DNA from: Candidatus Nitrospira neomarina
GTDB taxonomy: Bacteria > Nitrospirota > Nitrospiria > Nitrospirales > UBA8639
Length of the DNA: 64,000 nucleotides
Assembly: GCF_032051675.1 (NCBI RefSeq)
Contig: NZ_CP116968.1
Location: forward strand, 2,728,001-2,792,000
Direction of reading: 5' to 3'
This document shows, in pieces, positions 1 to 9,121 of this stretch (position 1 is the first letter of the stretch; every line of letters begins with the position of its first letter). Under the pieces are notes generated by a model. It saw nothing but the letters and a program-made list of their open reading frames with translations. It did not search any database and was not told the DNA's origin. Made by a program: the position numbers and the translations under genes.

Positions 1-656
1 TTGAGTCTGGTTTTGTCAATCTTTTCCTGAAGGGAATCGCTGCGTAACCTCCTTCCCTTACTTATTAACTGTTTCCAAATAGCCTGAACCACATTTTGTT
101 TGACCAATTCAAAACCTTTCCGAACGGTCTCCTCCTCCACAAAATAACTCAGTGATCCAATCGTTCCCCCCATCACCCATCCGACGCTGGTCCCCCCTAT
201 AACCCCTCCCCCGCATAAAAGAGCGAAGGGCAAGGCACCCTCACACGACCCCCTGCACTGTCCTACAATCACCATAGGCAAACAAAACACCTTTCCAATC
301 GTAAAGCCAAGATGCCCCCCTAAACGCCCCCCGCGTTTCATCCCCTTCCACCCCAATTCAGCCCATTCCTGAGATTTCAGAAGAGGGCTTTCCCAAAAAA
401 TAATTTTTGGGTCATTCTCCAGTTCCTCTTTTGCTGGCACGATGACGATAATAGGTTCATTTTCCCTTGAGTCATCGTCCAGCAACCCGATATTCGTTGG
501 AAATGTTGCAAGTTTTTCCTCCTGAACGTTCAAGTGGGCATCTGTTGGTCCACCCGGAAAAATCAACGATCCACATCCAGAGATATTCAAAAAAAGAAAA
601 CTTCCAAAAGTATAAAAGCAAAAAGATATCGGCAGCCGAAGGATGGATCGTTCCAT
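1..656 (-). CDS. Putative lipoprotein, 3' part outside window
   Basis: An open frame on the minus strand runs without a stop from an ATG at 656 through the left edge, giving at least 218 residues. The N-terminus has a basic start, a hydrophobic stretch and a lipobox-like LNISGC around residues 24-29, so it is probably a lipid-anchored envelope protein. After an acidic linker there is a Gly-rich, hydrophobic middle section (GGGVIGGTSVGWVMGG, about residues 143-158), then a basic, Lys/Arg-rich part that continues off the window. An in-frame stop lies just upstream of the chosen ATG, and a purine-rich GGAAGGA is about 16 nt before it. I do not recognise the family. The Gly-rich hydrophobic segment may be membrane-associated. 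Confidence 0.6.
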   Translation of the reverse strand, partial: MERSILRLPISFCFYTFGSFLFLNISGCGSLIFPGGPTDAHLNVQEEKLATFPTNIGLLDDDSRENEPIIVIVPAKEELENDPKIIFWESPLLKSQEWAELGWKGMKRGGRLGGHLGFTIGKVFCLPMVIVGQCRGSCEGALPFALLCGGGVIGGTSVGWVMGGTIGSLSYFVEEETVRKGFELVKQNVVQAIWKQLISKGRRLRSDSLQEKIDKTRL

Positions 657-1104
657 ATTTAATCTCAATTTTTCCTTCCATCAAACCATAGGCAACCAAG
701 ACCGATTTTAGGACTAACCTGGATCCGTAGCAGAAAACCCGGCAGTAGACGCAAAACTAGTAAAAACACCCTCGTTCATCTCCACACCAGCCAGAAACCG
801 TTTTACTTTTTACTGCGGGGTCACCATTTTTTTGGCACCGTATCCTCTACAGGCCCCATGCAAAACTCAAATTTTCCCGAATAATGGGCCAGGTTTTAAG
901 TGGAGAAAGGTTGAGTGACAGAATGTCCATAAAAGCGAAAGGAGTCAAAAATCGAGCCCTGGCACTTTCCATTTAGTATCGGTTAATCCGAATCGCGGAT
1001 GGAGAAGACTTGGCATTTCTGCCTGAATTGTGAAGAAGAACAGTAAAATATGAGAGCAGGCACATGGGAAAAACGCCCTCTGTCTACTGAACACATCACA
1101 AAGA
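657..1104. other. Intergenic, nothing recognised
   Basis: About 450 bases between the left lipoprotein and the first antitoxin hold no coding frame with recognisable features. It presumably contains the promoter of the leftward lipoprotein gene. Confidence 0.4.
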
Positions 1105-1159
1105 GTTCAACTAATTAGCCAGAGTTGAATTAGTTCATGTTATAGTTCAATTTTAAACT
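1105..1159. promoter_or_regulatory. Possible antitoxin operator (inverted repeats)
   Basis: Just before the Phd-like antitoxin, GTTCAACTAATTAG (1105-1118) and GTTGAATTAGTTCA (1124-1137) share a partly palindromic core, and a third AGTTCAATTTTAAACT (1144-1159) is itself an imperfect palindrome touching the start codon. Phd/YefM antitoxins autoregulate by binding such sites, so an operator is a reasonable inference, but no binding motif is proven. Confidence 0.35.
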
Positions 1160-1402
1160 ATGCTTAAACTCAACATTCACGAAGCCAAAATTCACCTTTC
1201 TCGCTATCTGGACAAACTCAAAAATGGCGAAACAATTCTTCTGTGTAAGCACAAACCAGTGGCCGAAATCAGAGGGTTACCAACGCCTCTCTCACCCAAA
1301 CGACCCATTGGCCTAGCCAACGGTCAATTCACCATTCCCGATAGCTTTTTCGAACCCCTACCCGACGAACTGCTCAAAGCCCGTTCCGGACAATCCGAGT
1401 GA
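1160..1402 (+). CDS. Phd/YefM-family antitoxin
   Basis: This 80-residue protein has the Phd/YefM layout: an N-terminal fold beginning MLKLNIHEAKIHLSRYLDKL, which in this family dimerises and binds DNA, and a C-terminal toxin-binding tail (GQFTIPDSFFEPLPDELL) typical of antitoxins paired with PIN-domain VapC toxins. The family neutralises its toxin and represses its own operon. Its stop overlaps the GTG of the downstream toxin by four bases (GTGA), which indicates translational coupling. The toxin is frameshifted, so the antitoxin may now be an orphan. Confidence 0.85.
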   Translation: MLKLNIHEAKIHLSRYLDKLKNGETILLCKHKPVAEIRGLPTPLSPKRPIGLANGQFTIPDSFFEPLPDELLKARSGQSE

Positions 1403-1789
1403 AGGTTCTGCTGGATACACCTGCACATTTTCTGTGGATCATTTCAGACGACAGGGCGCTTTGGCTGGTGAGTCGGGAGATATTTTCCGACCCTTCGCAT
1501 GAAATTTTGCTTGAGTGCCATTTCCGTTTGGGAAATTCTGGTGAAATACTCTCTCGGTAGGATTCCCCTTCCCACACCAGTGGATCAATTCATCTCTCAA
1601 CAGCGGGAGCGTCATGGTATTGGCACACTCGCGTTGGAAGAAGCCGCAACCGGACACCTGCCCAAACTCCCTACACTTCATAAAGACCCTTTTGACCGCA
1701 TGCTCATTTGCCAGGCTATCCAACATGAACTGACCATCCTGACTCCTGATCCACTCATTACCCAATATGCCGTCCGAACCGCTTGGTAG
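1399..1789 (+). pseudogene. Frameshifted PIN-domain (VapC-type) toxin
   Basis: VapC toxins are PIN-domain RNases. From GTG 1399 the frame reads KVLLDTPAHFLWIISDD and SREIFSDPSHEILL, matching a VapC N-terminus, then goes off-family and stops at TAG 1558-1560. The expected continuation (SAISVWEILVKYSLGRIPLP, then KLPTLHKDPFDRMLICQA and the terminal VRTAW) is in another frame ending at 1789. The two halves join if one extra base near 1515-1518 is removed. The first acidic residue (LLDT) and the HKDPFDRML block are in different frames, so no intact PIN active site is encoded without frameshifting. Sequencing error or programmed frameshifting are alternatives. Confidence 0.8.
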
Positions 1790-1892
1790 GGGTTTTTCCC
1801 AAAATATTAGGTTCCTTTTACCAAGTCAGGACTGACAAAAAATCAGGCGGCTCAGGTCTGAGCCCGAGCCGCTTGCCAGCTAAAACACCAAT

Positions 1893-4370
1893 TTAGGCCG
1901 CTGCACGTTGCAACGAGATATACCGCACCACGGGCAATTTCGAAAAGCCTTCCAATTTTTCAACGGACAGCCGCCCGATCACGAGCGTGCCCGTCTTGGG
2001 CTGGGCCACCACTTCAAAGCCCAATACTTTCAACTTTTCCAAGGTCTCAGGATTGGTATCCGTCAACCAGACTTGAAGCAATACCTTCCCATCGGTCACA
2101 TGTTGCGCCATGTCCTGGGATAACGTGGACTTCTTCTCCACATGTTCCACCAACGATCGGAGTGTGGAATCCATTTTGCCGGAGGAAGCCCCCAGACGAG
2201 CATCATTCCTTTCGGGTTCAACGCGATCAACTATGGCCGGCGGGCTGGAGGCCACGGATTCCCGGGCAACCTTTCCTCCCAGAAAAGATCGACTCATTTT
2301 CGCAATCGGCTGCATCATTCGATGCCCAAAACTCCCTGCGTTCTCGTCCCTGCTGCCAAATATGCCTTCGTAACTTACCCCTTCCGGCAGTTCCACCGGC
2401 ACTTCTATACGACGAGGCTGTCCACCTTCCGTGATGGTCAACTCTTCCACCGCGACAAATGAGGTGAACTGGGTCATCAGTCGATAATCCAACCCTAATT
2501 GCGTGATGGCTTCCCGGACATCCTTCCGGGGGTTTCCTTGCTGAATACCTTCGAGATCCTTAGCCATCAGCTCCACAATTTTTGTCCGCGCCCACAAAGA
2601 AGTCAGTACATCATGCTCCGGAGCAAAACCGGGGAGATCGACGGGAATATTCCGCACCACTGAACGCCCTGCCACTTTGCCACGCAACCGTATCGTGCCC
2701 TTGCCCGGAGTCGTATACCGTCCAGTCAGCACCAACGGTTTCGCGCTAAACAAATCTGGAAGTCGCTTTGGATAGACCTCCGACACATCCAGCCCATCCC
2801 AGTCCACGGACAAATCCGTGAGCAAAGGATGTTGGACCCGCTCATGGAAACGCCGGGCCGCAGCCGAGCCATCGTCATACAAGCCCACATACTCCACTTC
2901 ACCACGACCCTCCTCGGCCATCCTATCCAATAAAAACCGATTGACGCTGCTGCCAATCCCAAAAGAAAAGATTCGGGCTTTTGGATATTTCTGCACTTCG
3001 CCCAGAATGGCCATATCGTTGCCGATATACCCATCCGTCATGAAACACACGATGCGAACATGTTCTTGCGAATCGGAGGGTTCCAACGCCGCCCGAATGG
3101 CCTTCATCATTTCCGTTCCACCCCCGCCGGACCGTGAGGCCAGAAACGCCTGGGCCTTCCGGACATTCGCCGAAGTCGCCGGAACAGGTTCGGGAAACAG
3201 AATATGGGTATCCCCCGCAAACGTGATGAGATTAAACGTATCGCGCGGGTTCAACCCGGCAATGGCCAGGCGCATGGTTTCCTTGGCCTTTTCGATCGGA
3301 AAACCGGACATCGACCCGGAGGTATCCAACACAAAGATCAATTCCTTAGGTGTGACTTCATCAGTTTTCACCCGATCAGGCGGCTGGAGAAGCAAGGTAA
3401 AAAACCCATCTTCTCCGATTCGATGCGTCAGGACCGCATCGTGAATATCATTCCCTGCTACAGCATAGGTCAGGATAAAATCTTTATTGGGAATAGTCGC
3501 TTCCTGTTTCAGGTGAACTTCTGCTTGGGAGGCCTTTGAATTGTTCAAATCAATATCATGCGTCGCAGAATGGACCTGTTTAATCGAGACTCCGGCATCT
3601 ATCTTGACGGACAACGACAGGTCATGGCCTGACCGGGTGTCCGGCTTCAACACAGGCGGAGTGATATGGGAGGCATCCGGGACCTGATCGGTGTCATAGG
3701 CCCACCCCTCGCCGAGCGATGGTACCTGGGCTGTGGGTTGCCCTGGAATGTAACGGGGACCAACCACCATCGGAAACACCACCGAATAGATTCCATCGTC
3801 ATAAGACAGTGTCTCCACATAACTGATCGTCACCGTAATCTTCTCCCCCGGAAGAATATTCGCGACCGACTGTGTGAAAATATTTGGCCGTTCCTGATCC
3901 AAAAGCCCCGCCACATTGCCCCGACGTTTGGCCGCTTCATAAATGGCTCTAGCCTCTTCTCGCTTTTTAATCGTACCTTTCACCACCCGGTCTCCCACCG
4001 TAAGCGTCATGGAATCCACCGCTGCATCCTGTGGAAGTGGAAAGGTATAGACGGCTTCAATTTTATCGGGATAGGGATTTTCGAATTCCTGAGTGACCTG
4101 AGCCCGGGCAAGCGGCCCGCTGACCTGGATGGACACATCCGTATGCTTGAGGGGAAAGGCTTGGGTGAATTTTCCTTCAGGATCCCGCCCTACCAGGCTT
4201 CCGGATTGATCTCCCACCCACCCTTCATTGGGATGGGTACCGGCATGGGCAGTGGGGACAGGATGTGTTCCCGCACCGAAAAATCCCGCTCCCACAAGAG
4301 CCAACAACCCGGCCAGCCCTCCACTAATCACCAAGCTCCAAAATCGTTTTCTGCCATGTGCGACGTTCAT
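1893..4370 (-). CDS. VIT and von Willebrand A domain protein
   Basis: This 825-residue protein has an N-terminal signal-anchor segment (about residues 10-43), a VIT (inter-alpha-trypsin inhibitor N-terminal) domain at roughly 55-210, and a VWA domain starting near residue 335 with the MIDAS motif DTSGSMSG. The middle matches the marine proteobacterial sortase-target/VIT-VWA group, but I see no C-terminal LPXTG motif or membrane anchor; it ends SLQRAAA after a predicted beta-rich tail. VWA MIDAS domains bind divalent metal and mediate protein contacts, so an envelope adhesion or scaffold role is an inference. It is divergent from the ParD-like gene 182 bases away. Confidence 0.85.
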   Translation of the reverse strand: MNVAHGRKRFWSLVISGGLAGLLALVGAGFFGAGTHPVPTAHAGTHPNEGWVGDQSGSLVGRDPEGKFTQAFPLKHTDVSIQVSGPLARAQVTQEFENPYPDKIEAVYTFPLPQDAAVDSMTLTVGDRVVKGTIKKREEARAIYEAAKRRGNVAGLLDQERPNIFTQSVANILPGEKITVTISYVETLSYDDGIYSVVFPMVVGPRYIPGQPTAQVPSLGEGWAYDTDQVPDASHITPPVLKPDTRSGHDLSLSVKIDAGVSIKQVHSATHDIDLNNSKASQAEVHLKQEATIPNKDFILTYAVAGNDIHDAVLTHRIGEDGFFTLLLQPPDRVKTDEVTPKELIFVLDTSGSMSGFPIEKAKETMRLAIAGLNPRDTFNLITFAGDTHILFPEPVPATSANVRKAQAFLASRSGGGGTEMMKAIRAALEPSDSQEHVRIVCFMTDGYIGNDMAILGEVQKYPKARIFSFGIGSSVNRFLLDRMAEEGRGEVEYVGLYDDGSAAARRFHERVQHPLLTDLSVDWDGLDVSEVYPKRLPDLFSAKPLVLTGRYTTPGKGTIRLRGKVAGRSVVRNIPVDLPGFAPEHDVLTSLWARTKIVELMAKDLEGIQQGNPRKDVREAITQLGLDYRLMTQFTSFVAVEELTITEGGQPRRIEVPVELPEGVSYEGIFGSRDENAGSFGHRMMQPIAKMSRSFLGGKVARESVASSPPAIVDRVEPERNDARLGASSGKMDSTLRSLVEHVEKKSTLSQDMAQHVTDGKVLLQVWLTDTNPETLEKLKVLGFEVVAQPKTGTLVIGRLSVEKLEGFSKLPVVRYISLQRAAA

Positions 4371-4552
4371 GTTCTACCTCCTTATGTGCAACGGCCCCAT
4401 GCCGCCTCACAGGAGGGTATGGCAGGACTTTTAAAATCCTTTCAGGGAAAAAGAGGAGTCTATGTAAATTGTATTGCAATATTGCTTTACAGAGTTGACA
4501 ATTAATCGTGTGACTAAGAAAAGTCCCCTGCCCAGGAAAGGAGAATAAAATT

Positions 4553-4819
4553 ATGGGATCAGAAAATGTGAACGTCAGAGTGACAGGAGATCTTCGCGCT
4601 CATCTCCAACAACAGATTGGTCAATATGGGCTGTATGAGAATGCCGGCGAATATATCCGTGATCTCATCCGACGGGACCTGAAAGACCATAAAACTGCTT
4701 GGGAGTGGCTACGCAAGGAGTTAGAACCAGGACTCAGGACCGATGAAAATCAATTTATTCGAGTAACTTCCGCCGATGTGATTAGACGAAATACCAATCC
4801 CAAGAGGGCTAAGCCCTAA
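4553..4819 (+). CDS. ParD-like ribbon-helix-helix antitoxin
   Basis: An 88-residue protein with an N-terminal ribbon-helix-helix signature (VNVRVTGDLRAHLQQQIGQ, then YENAGEYIRDLIRRDL), typical of CopG/ParD antitoxins that bind operator DNA as dimers and mask a ParE toxin with the C-terminal tail. A purine-rich GGAAAGGAG lies before the ATG. Its TAA overlaps the toxin ATG by one base (TAATG), as in many parDE operons. The partner toxin carries an in-frame stop. Confidence 0.85.
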   Translation: MGSENVNVRVTGDLRAHLQQQIGQYGLYENAGEYIRDLIRRDLKDHKTAWEWLRKELEPGLRTDENQFIRVTSADVIRRNTNPKRAKP

Positions 4820-5172
4820 TGGCTGACTATCGATTTTCACCGGCGGCGGATAAACGGCAAGATGAAATTTGGGAATATACCACCGAAAAATGGGGCGAGA
4901 ACCAGGCTAAGAAATATCTTCAAGGTTTGCACGATCACCTTCAAAGGCTTGCAGACAAAGAAATCCCATGACCACTGCTTCCCCTACACCTGCTCGTACC
5001 AACGGATTTGAACCTCTCGGTCTTTTTTAGCCGTTACGAAAAGCATTACATATTTTTCCGGAAACTCTCTGGCAACGACATTGGCGTGATCAGCATTCTC
5101 CATGGAGCGGTGCAGGTCCCTGTTCGCTTGAATGAGGATTTGGAGAGAATTTTGGAAAAAGAAAAGGAATAG
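4819..5172 (+). pseudogene. ParE/RelE-type toxin with in-frame TGA
   Basis: The frame starting at ATG 4819 reads ADYRFSPAADKRQDEIWEYT and is clearly ParE-like, but codon 51 is TGA (4969-4971), directly after KEIP. The same frame then stays open to TAG 5170-5172 and resumes ParE-like sequence (FFSRYEKHYIFFRKLSG, GVISILHG, VRLNEDLERIL), giving 117 codons overall, the normal size. TGG to TGA at a position where relatives usually have Trp is the simplest explanation. Family members poison gyrase or cleave mRNA; this copy would be truncated before its core is complete. There is no sign of UGA recoding elsewhere in the window. Confidence 0.85.
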
Positions 5173-5285
5173 AATCTTGTTTGGCAGATCTAAGAACTAC
5201 GAGGATTTTGTAGATCGAAAGTGATAGGGCGGTATTATGGAAAAACATCAGATACCCAAGTACCAAAGCTCCATTCTCATCAGTG

Positions 5286-6659
5286 CTATTTCATTAAGGA
5301 AACCACCACATGAAGTGGATTCTCTTTTACTAGGGTAGGTTGAACCACAAACACCGCACCTTCTATCCGCTCAACTTGAAATTCCGACATATCAACTTTA
5401 CTTTCCAGCCATTGCCCCAGGTCATTTAGCGGCATAAGTGAAAGCAAAACGGTTAGAGAAGGAGCAACGGATTTGTTTGAGTTATCCGTTAATTGACTAA
5501 GTGAGAATTCCACGCGGTGGAATGCTTTCACTTTGATCCCCGCTTCAGTTTGCGCCGTCTTGTCGGATTCAATGGGCACCAGGTTTTGCCACTTGCCATT
5601 TCCTAATGGCGCCAGCACATAGAGATATCCTGACACGTTCGATTCCACGGCCAATCGAATTTCTGACCAATTTCCGGTGACCTGCCGGATTTCCATCTCC
5701 TCATCTTTGCCCTCTTTTGTTTGCTGAACAAAGCTGTATCGGAGCCCTCTGGCAGTTGGCATAGCTGCCCCACCTGCAAAATCTCGCTCCATGGGCTTTA
5801 AAGTTTTGGATAGTGCCCCTCGTGGGGCCTGGTCTTCCCTATCGACATCGTTTTTCTCGCCAACCACTTCATCGACTAGCGAGCCACTTGCGGCATAAAA
5901 CAGTTCCTGTGCACTTGGTGGTAGTTGAGTTGCCTCATCCATAGCTTGATCGGCCATTCTGCCAGGGACAGGGGCTTGTGGGACCCCATCCGTCATCGGC
6001 ACGTCAGGCGACGCAGGGACCGAAAGAGGCTGAACGGAGCGCCCGTCCTTAGGCTGGATCAATGCTGAAGGTGCTGGTGGGGATTGAGTCACTTGTTCAT
6101 GTGTTCTTTGGTGCCTCATGGCTAGACCGCTTTCTCTCGCGTCGTTTTCCGTTTTGGCTCTACCTTGACGTTCCCTCTCAATTGCCTCCTCCTGAGCCGG
6201 TTTGGTCTCCAAGGCCTCCTTCTGTAACGATGATGTACCTTCATCCGAAGGTTTCTGTGTCCGAAATGGGAGTTCCTCTCTTGATGAGGATTTCGCGGCT
6301 TCCTGCTCCTGACTGACCACCGGCCCCCATTCTTTTTCCATTTGCCAGCCAAAGATGAGAGCCAGACCAACGGCAGCCATGCTCCCCGCCCAGGCAAGTG
6401 ACGTGTGCTCCTTTAACCATCTCACCCATTTCACTTTCTCATCCGGAACACCACCGGAACGCTCTGTTGCTTCCAAACTGGCCAGAATACGCCGGCGGGC
6501 CTCAGGATCGGCGAGCATGACTTTCAAGGCTTCTTCATCGGCCAAGGCATTAAAGAGGGCTTGATCGTTGAGGGCTGCTTCATATAATTGGCGCTTTTCC
6601 TCGTCGGTCAGCGTATTTGTGGCATAGCCGCCAAGCAGATGTTCCCAGGATACGGCCAT
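5286..6659 (-). CDS. Membrane-anchored anti-sigma-like protein with DUF4384
   Basis: This 457-residue protein has an N-terminal alpha-helical region (LLGGYATNTLTDEEKRQLYE) like those of anti-sigma-type regulators, one probable transmembrane helix at about 88-106 (LAWAGSMAAVGLALIFGW), a long Gln/Glu/Pro-rich linker to about 300, and a C-terminal beta-rich DUF4384-like domain (SGYLYVLAPLGNGKWQNLVP, about 345-450). Its start overlaps the stop of the upstream sigma factor by one base (TAATG on the minus strand), so the two are made together. Known sigma/anti-sigma pairs suggest it may sense an envelope signal and control that sigma factor; this is inferred. No zinc-finger Cys pair is visible. Confidence 0.7.
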   Translation of the reverse strand: MAVSWEHLLGGYATNTLTDEEKRQLYEAALNDQALFNALADEEALKVMLADPEARRRILASLEATERSGGVPDEKVKWVRWLKEHTSLAWAGSMAAVGLALIFGWQMEKEWGPVVSQEQEAAKSSSREELPFRTQKPSDEGTSSLQKEALETKPAQEEAIERERQGRAKTENDARESGLAMRHQRTHEQVTQSPPAPSALIQPKDGRSVQPLSVPASPDVPMTDGVPQAPVPGRMADQAMDEATQLPPSAQELFYAASGSLVDEVVGEKNDVDREDQAPRGALSKTLKPMERDFAGGAAMPTARGLRYSFVQQTKEGKDEEMEIRQVTGNWSEIRLAVESNVSGYLYVLAPLGNGKWQNLVPIESDKTAQTEAGIKVKAFHRVEFSLSQLTDNSNKSVAPSLTVLLSLMPLNDLGQWLESKVDMSEFQVERIEGAVFVVQPTLVKENPLHVVVSLMK

Positions 6660-7210
6660 TATAGATCCTTCTCCACGGTTTTCTTTTTGTCTTCACCAGC
6701 CCGTGGGGTAGTGGTCCGCCAACGCCCTCCCATGAGAGCCAAAAGTTGTTTCCGACAACGGGAGTCCCAGGTATAAATGGTGTTGATGGATCGCTCACCG
6801 AATATCTGTTGAATCTCAGGAAAGGTGTGGCCTTGAAGTTTCAACCGGAATAATTCCCTGCAACGCTCACCCAATTGCTGAAGCGCCTCAATCAATTGCC
6901 CCACCCGCTCTTTCTGCTCGGCTTGCATGGCGGGATCATCTCCAGGATCTGCAAACGGCTGATCGTCAATGGATTCCTGATGATATTCGCCCCGTCGGAG
7001 GCTTTTTCGATGGAGATCCAGCATTTTATACCTGAGAATTTGAAAGGTCAGAGGAACCAGCTCGGTCAATGCCGTGACTTGAGGATATTTTTCGTGCAAG
7101 ACCAGAAGAACCTCCTGAGCCAAATCTTCAGCCACATCCCTTGATCCACGAGATGTCGCAAATGCCACAATCCTTTCACGGAGTTGGCCAATAATTTGAT
7201 CCCGGGCCAT
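6659..7210 (-). CDS. ECF-type RNA polymerase sigma factor
   Basis: A 183-residue sigma-70-family protein. Region 2 includes DVAEDLAQEVLLVLHEKYPQ and PLTFQILRYKMLDLHRK, the core-binding and -10-recognition helices; region 4 is the C-terminal helix-turn-helix from about residue 110 (LGERCRELFRLKLQGHTFPE, then INTIYTWDSRCRKQL). It is first of a two-gene unit with the anti-sigma-like protein downstream, the usual arrangement for an ECF factor and its regulator. Its target promoters cannot be read from this window. Confidence 0.85.
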   Translation of the reverse strand: MARDQIIGQLRERIVAFATSRGSRDVAEDLAQEVLLVLHEKYPQVTALTELVPLTFQILRYKMLDLHRKSLRRGEYHQESIDDQPFADPGDDPAMQAEQKERVGQLIEALQQLGERCRELFRLKLQGHTFPEIQQIFGERSINTIYTWDSRCRKQLLALMGGRWRTTTPRAGEDKKKTVEKDL

Positions 7211-7462
7211 AGCCGGTTATGGCCTTTTCACGATATCACCAACCATTCAACCTCCGAACTTATTTTGCACGAGATTTTTCTGGCACAGGGTAACTTTCCG
7301 GAAAGCATACGGTTGATTATGGAAGGTGGCGCCCTCATGATTTCTGAAGCTTGTGGGCATTGTATCACTGGCTGGGGATAAATCAGCGAACCTGCATGAG
7401 AGCACACGCGAGCCTTAAGACAACCCCCGGAAAACTCGGAAGATGATAAGATGCAGAAGGCT

Positions 7463-8299
7463 CTACACTTTTTGCACTTCAAAATACAGAAGCGCGTGAT
7501 CGGAATATTTCCTGGTCCACGCATCTCGTTTCTCAGGAGTCGTTTCTTGCGGCCACCCGCGAATATCGATATGGGCTGGTCCAAAGGCCTTAAACCGCAT
7601 ATGGTCCGCCGCTACCACATGATCAAGGTTGCCCGGTGAGTAAGAGGACTTCGAACCCGGCCAGTAGGTCTCCGGATAGGACTTGTCGAGTACCTGCATC
7701 TTCCGGTTTTTCACCCGTTTCTGCAGACGTTGGACTTCCTCGTCTGCACTGACATCCTTCGTGCTAAACGTCAGATTCATCCCCATCGTGTTGAGATCCC
7801 CCAGAAAAATATAATTCGCCTGGCCATCACTACACGAGGCCTTATCCAGGACTTTTCGCAATTTGAGCGCCCGTTCGGTCTGATCGTCCCGCAAGCCAAA
7901 CCCTCGAGGTTCCGTCAGACTTTTTAAATGCAAAAACAAAAGGGGATAGGCATTCCCGTCCACTTGGATCGTCAGCAAGGAACCTGGCCGCAGCACGGAT
8001 ACTCCTGATTTAAATTCAAGCCGTTGAGTATAAAAACTTGAGAAGGTTCGCTTCACACCTATTAGAATTTCCTGTGCTTGAGGCCCCTCCGTAATATGAA
8101 ACTGGTAATCCGGCATCACCGTCACGATGGTGTCATATACCGTCGAGCCCACAACTTCGTACACCGCGACCACATCGGCATGTTGTTGGGCCAGAAATTC
8201 GATAATGGGGCCGACCGGTTTTTTCGGCTTCCCCTTGTTTTTGTGCATCGCCCCAAAATGCTCCACATTCCAGGACGCAACGGAGAATGCTTTGGCCAT
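7463..8299 (-). CDS. Endonuclease/exonuclease/phosphatase family protein
   Basis: About 278 residues with the metal-dependent EEP fold. Visible signatures are SVASWNVEHFG (metal-binding Asn), ADVVAVYEVVG (Glu of the first metal site), FLHLKS, FLGDLNTMG (the GDxN motif) and KYSDHALLYFEV (catalytic Asp-His near the C-terminus). The family includes nucleases, phosphoesterases and sphingomyelinases, so the substrate is open. There is no signal peptide, suggesting a cytoplasmic enzyme. Two consecutive ATGs occur; the second (8299) is better spaced from AAGGAGG and is used here, the first being at 8302. Confidence 0.8.
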   Translation of the reverse strand: MAKAFSVASWNVEHFGAMHKNKGKPKKPVGPIIEFLAQQHADVVAVYEVVGSTVYDTIVTVMPDYQFHITEGPQAQEILIGVKRTFSSFYTQRLEFKSGVSVLRPGSLLTIQVDGNAYPLLFLHLKSLTEPRGFGLRDDQTERALKLRKVLDKASCSDGQANYIFLGDLNTMGMNLTFSTKDVSADEEVQRLQKRVKNRKMQVLDKSYPETYWPGSKSSYSPGNLDHVVAADHMRFKAFGPAHIDIRGWPQETTPEKRDAWTRKYSDHALLYFEVQKV

Positions 8300-8496
8300 C
8301 ATGTCCTCCTTGGTGACGTGTGAGAGGTTATGAAATCTTCACCGTTTGCAAGGTTGTACCATAGGCATGGAAAACTTGGAAGAAAAGAACGCTGCATTCA
8401 GCAGGCCTCAAATCCGCTCGCGATTCCTTGAGGATACCTTTCAGCCATGAGACTCATTGGCAGAAAACGGAAGTATCAGAGGAAACGTGGCGCGCG

Positions 8497-8976
8497 TCAA
8501 ATAGACGTCAAATAAGCCGCAATGAACAAGACGGCCAGACTCAGACTTAAGATGGCTCGTTGGACCCACACCACTTTGCCGGAAAACAGGAGTGGCTCCG
8601 TCTCATTCTTTTTGCTTTTTGCGGAGACACCATAGGGATCAAGAATAAGATCGTGGACGAAAATTAATCCTCCGACAATCGCAAATACAAAAAGCTTGAG
8701 CATCATGATCAAGCCCCAACTGGTTTCAATGCGTGCTGAGCCGCTTTCATCCAATAACTGAGACGCTCCGGTAAAGATCAGCGCCATGAGACTTACCCAC
8801 CCCACCATTTTAAACCGTTGGCCAACTTTTTTGACCATCTCAAGAGCTTCCAACGACGGTAGCTTGGCCTTGCCTTCGGTCAAACTTGGCCGGACGACGA
8901 GCTGAACAAACATCCATCCGCCAATGAAGGTGATGGCGGCCAATAAATGAATCCACGTGACAACATAGGCGGGCAT
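8497..8976 (-). CDS. Four-helix integral membrane protein, CopD-like
   Basis: About 159 residues with four hydrophobic segments: HLLAAITFIGGWMFVQLVV, GWVSLMALIFTGASQLL, MMLKLFVFAIVGGLIFVHDL and AILSLSLAVLFIAAYL. Conserved-looking His residues (WIHLLAA, FVHDLILDP) resemble the CopD/DUF2269 group of putative copper or small membrane proteins. I chose the internal ATG (MPAYVV) because GTAGGAG lies 8 bases upstream; an upstream start at 9051 would add 25 hydrophilic residues that look unrelated. Function is not established. Confidence 0.65.
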   Translation of the reverse strand: MPAYVVTWIHLLAAITFIGGWMFVQLVVRPSLTEGKAKLPSLEALEMVKKVGQRFKMVGWVSLMALIFTGASQLLDESGSARIETSWGLIMMLKLFVFAIVGGLIFVHDLILDPYGVSAKSKKNETEPLLFSGKVVWVQRAILSLSLAVLFIAAYLTSI

Positions 8977-9121
8977 ATGTTTTCTCCTACAATTTCCTTT
9001 CATCTCCCAAACGGTGCCATAATACCCACTGAAACGGGGAAAGACCACCAAGAAACGTGCTGAATTCTTTCGTCCCCTGACTGGAATCGGCTAGGGTTCT
9101 CTGAACAGCTGTGGAGGCCAA

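Noticed and set aside
2818-4505. Long plus-strand frames over the VIT/VWA gene (for example 2818-3444 and 3666-4505)
   Set aside because: They follow the codons of the minus-strand protein in antisense and have no homology-like motifs.
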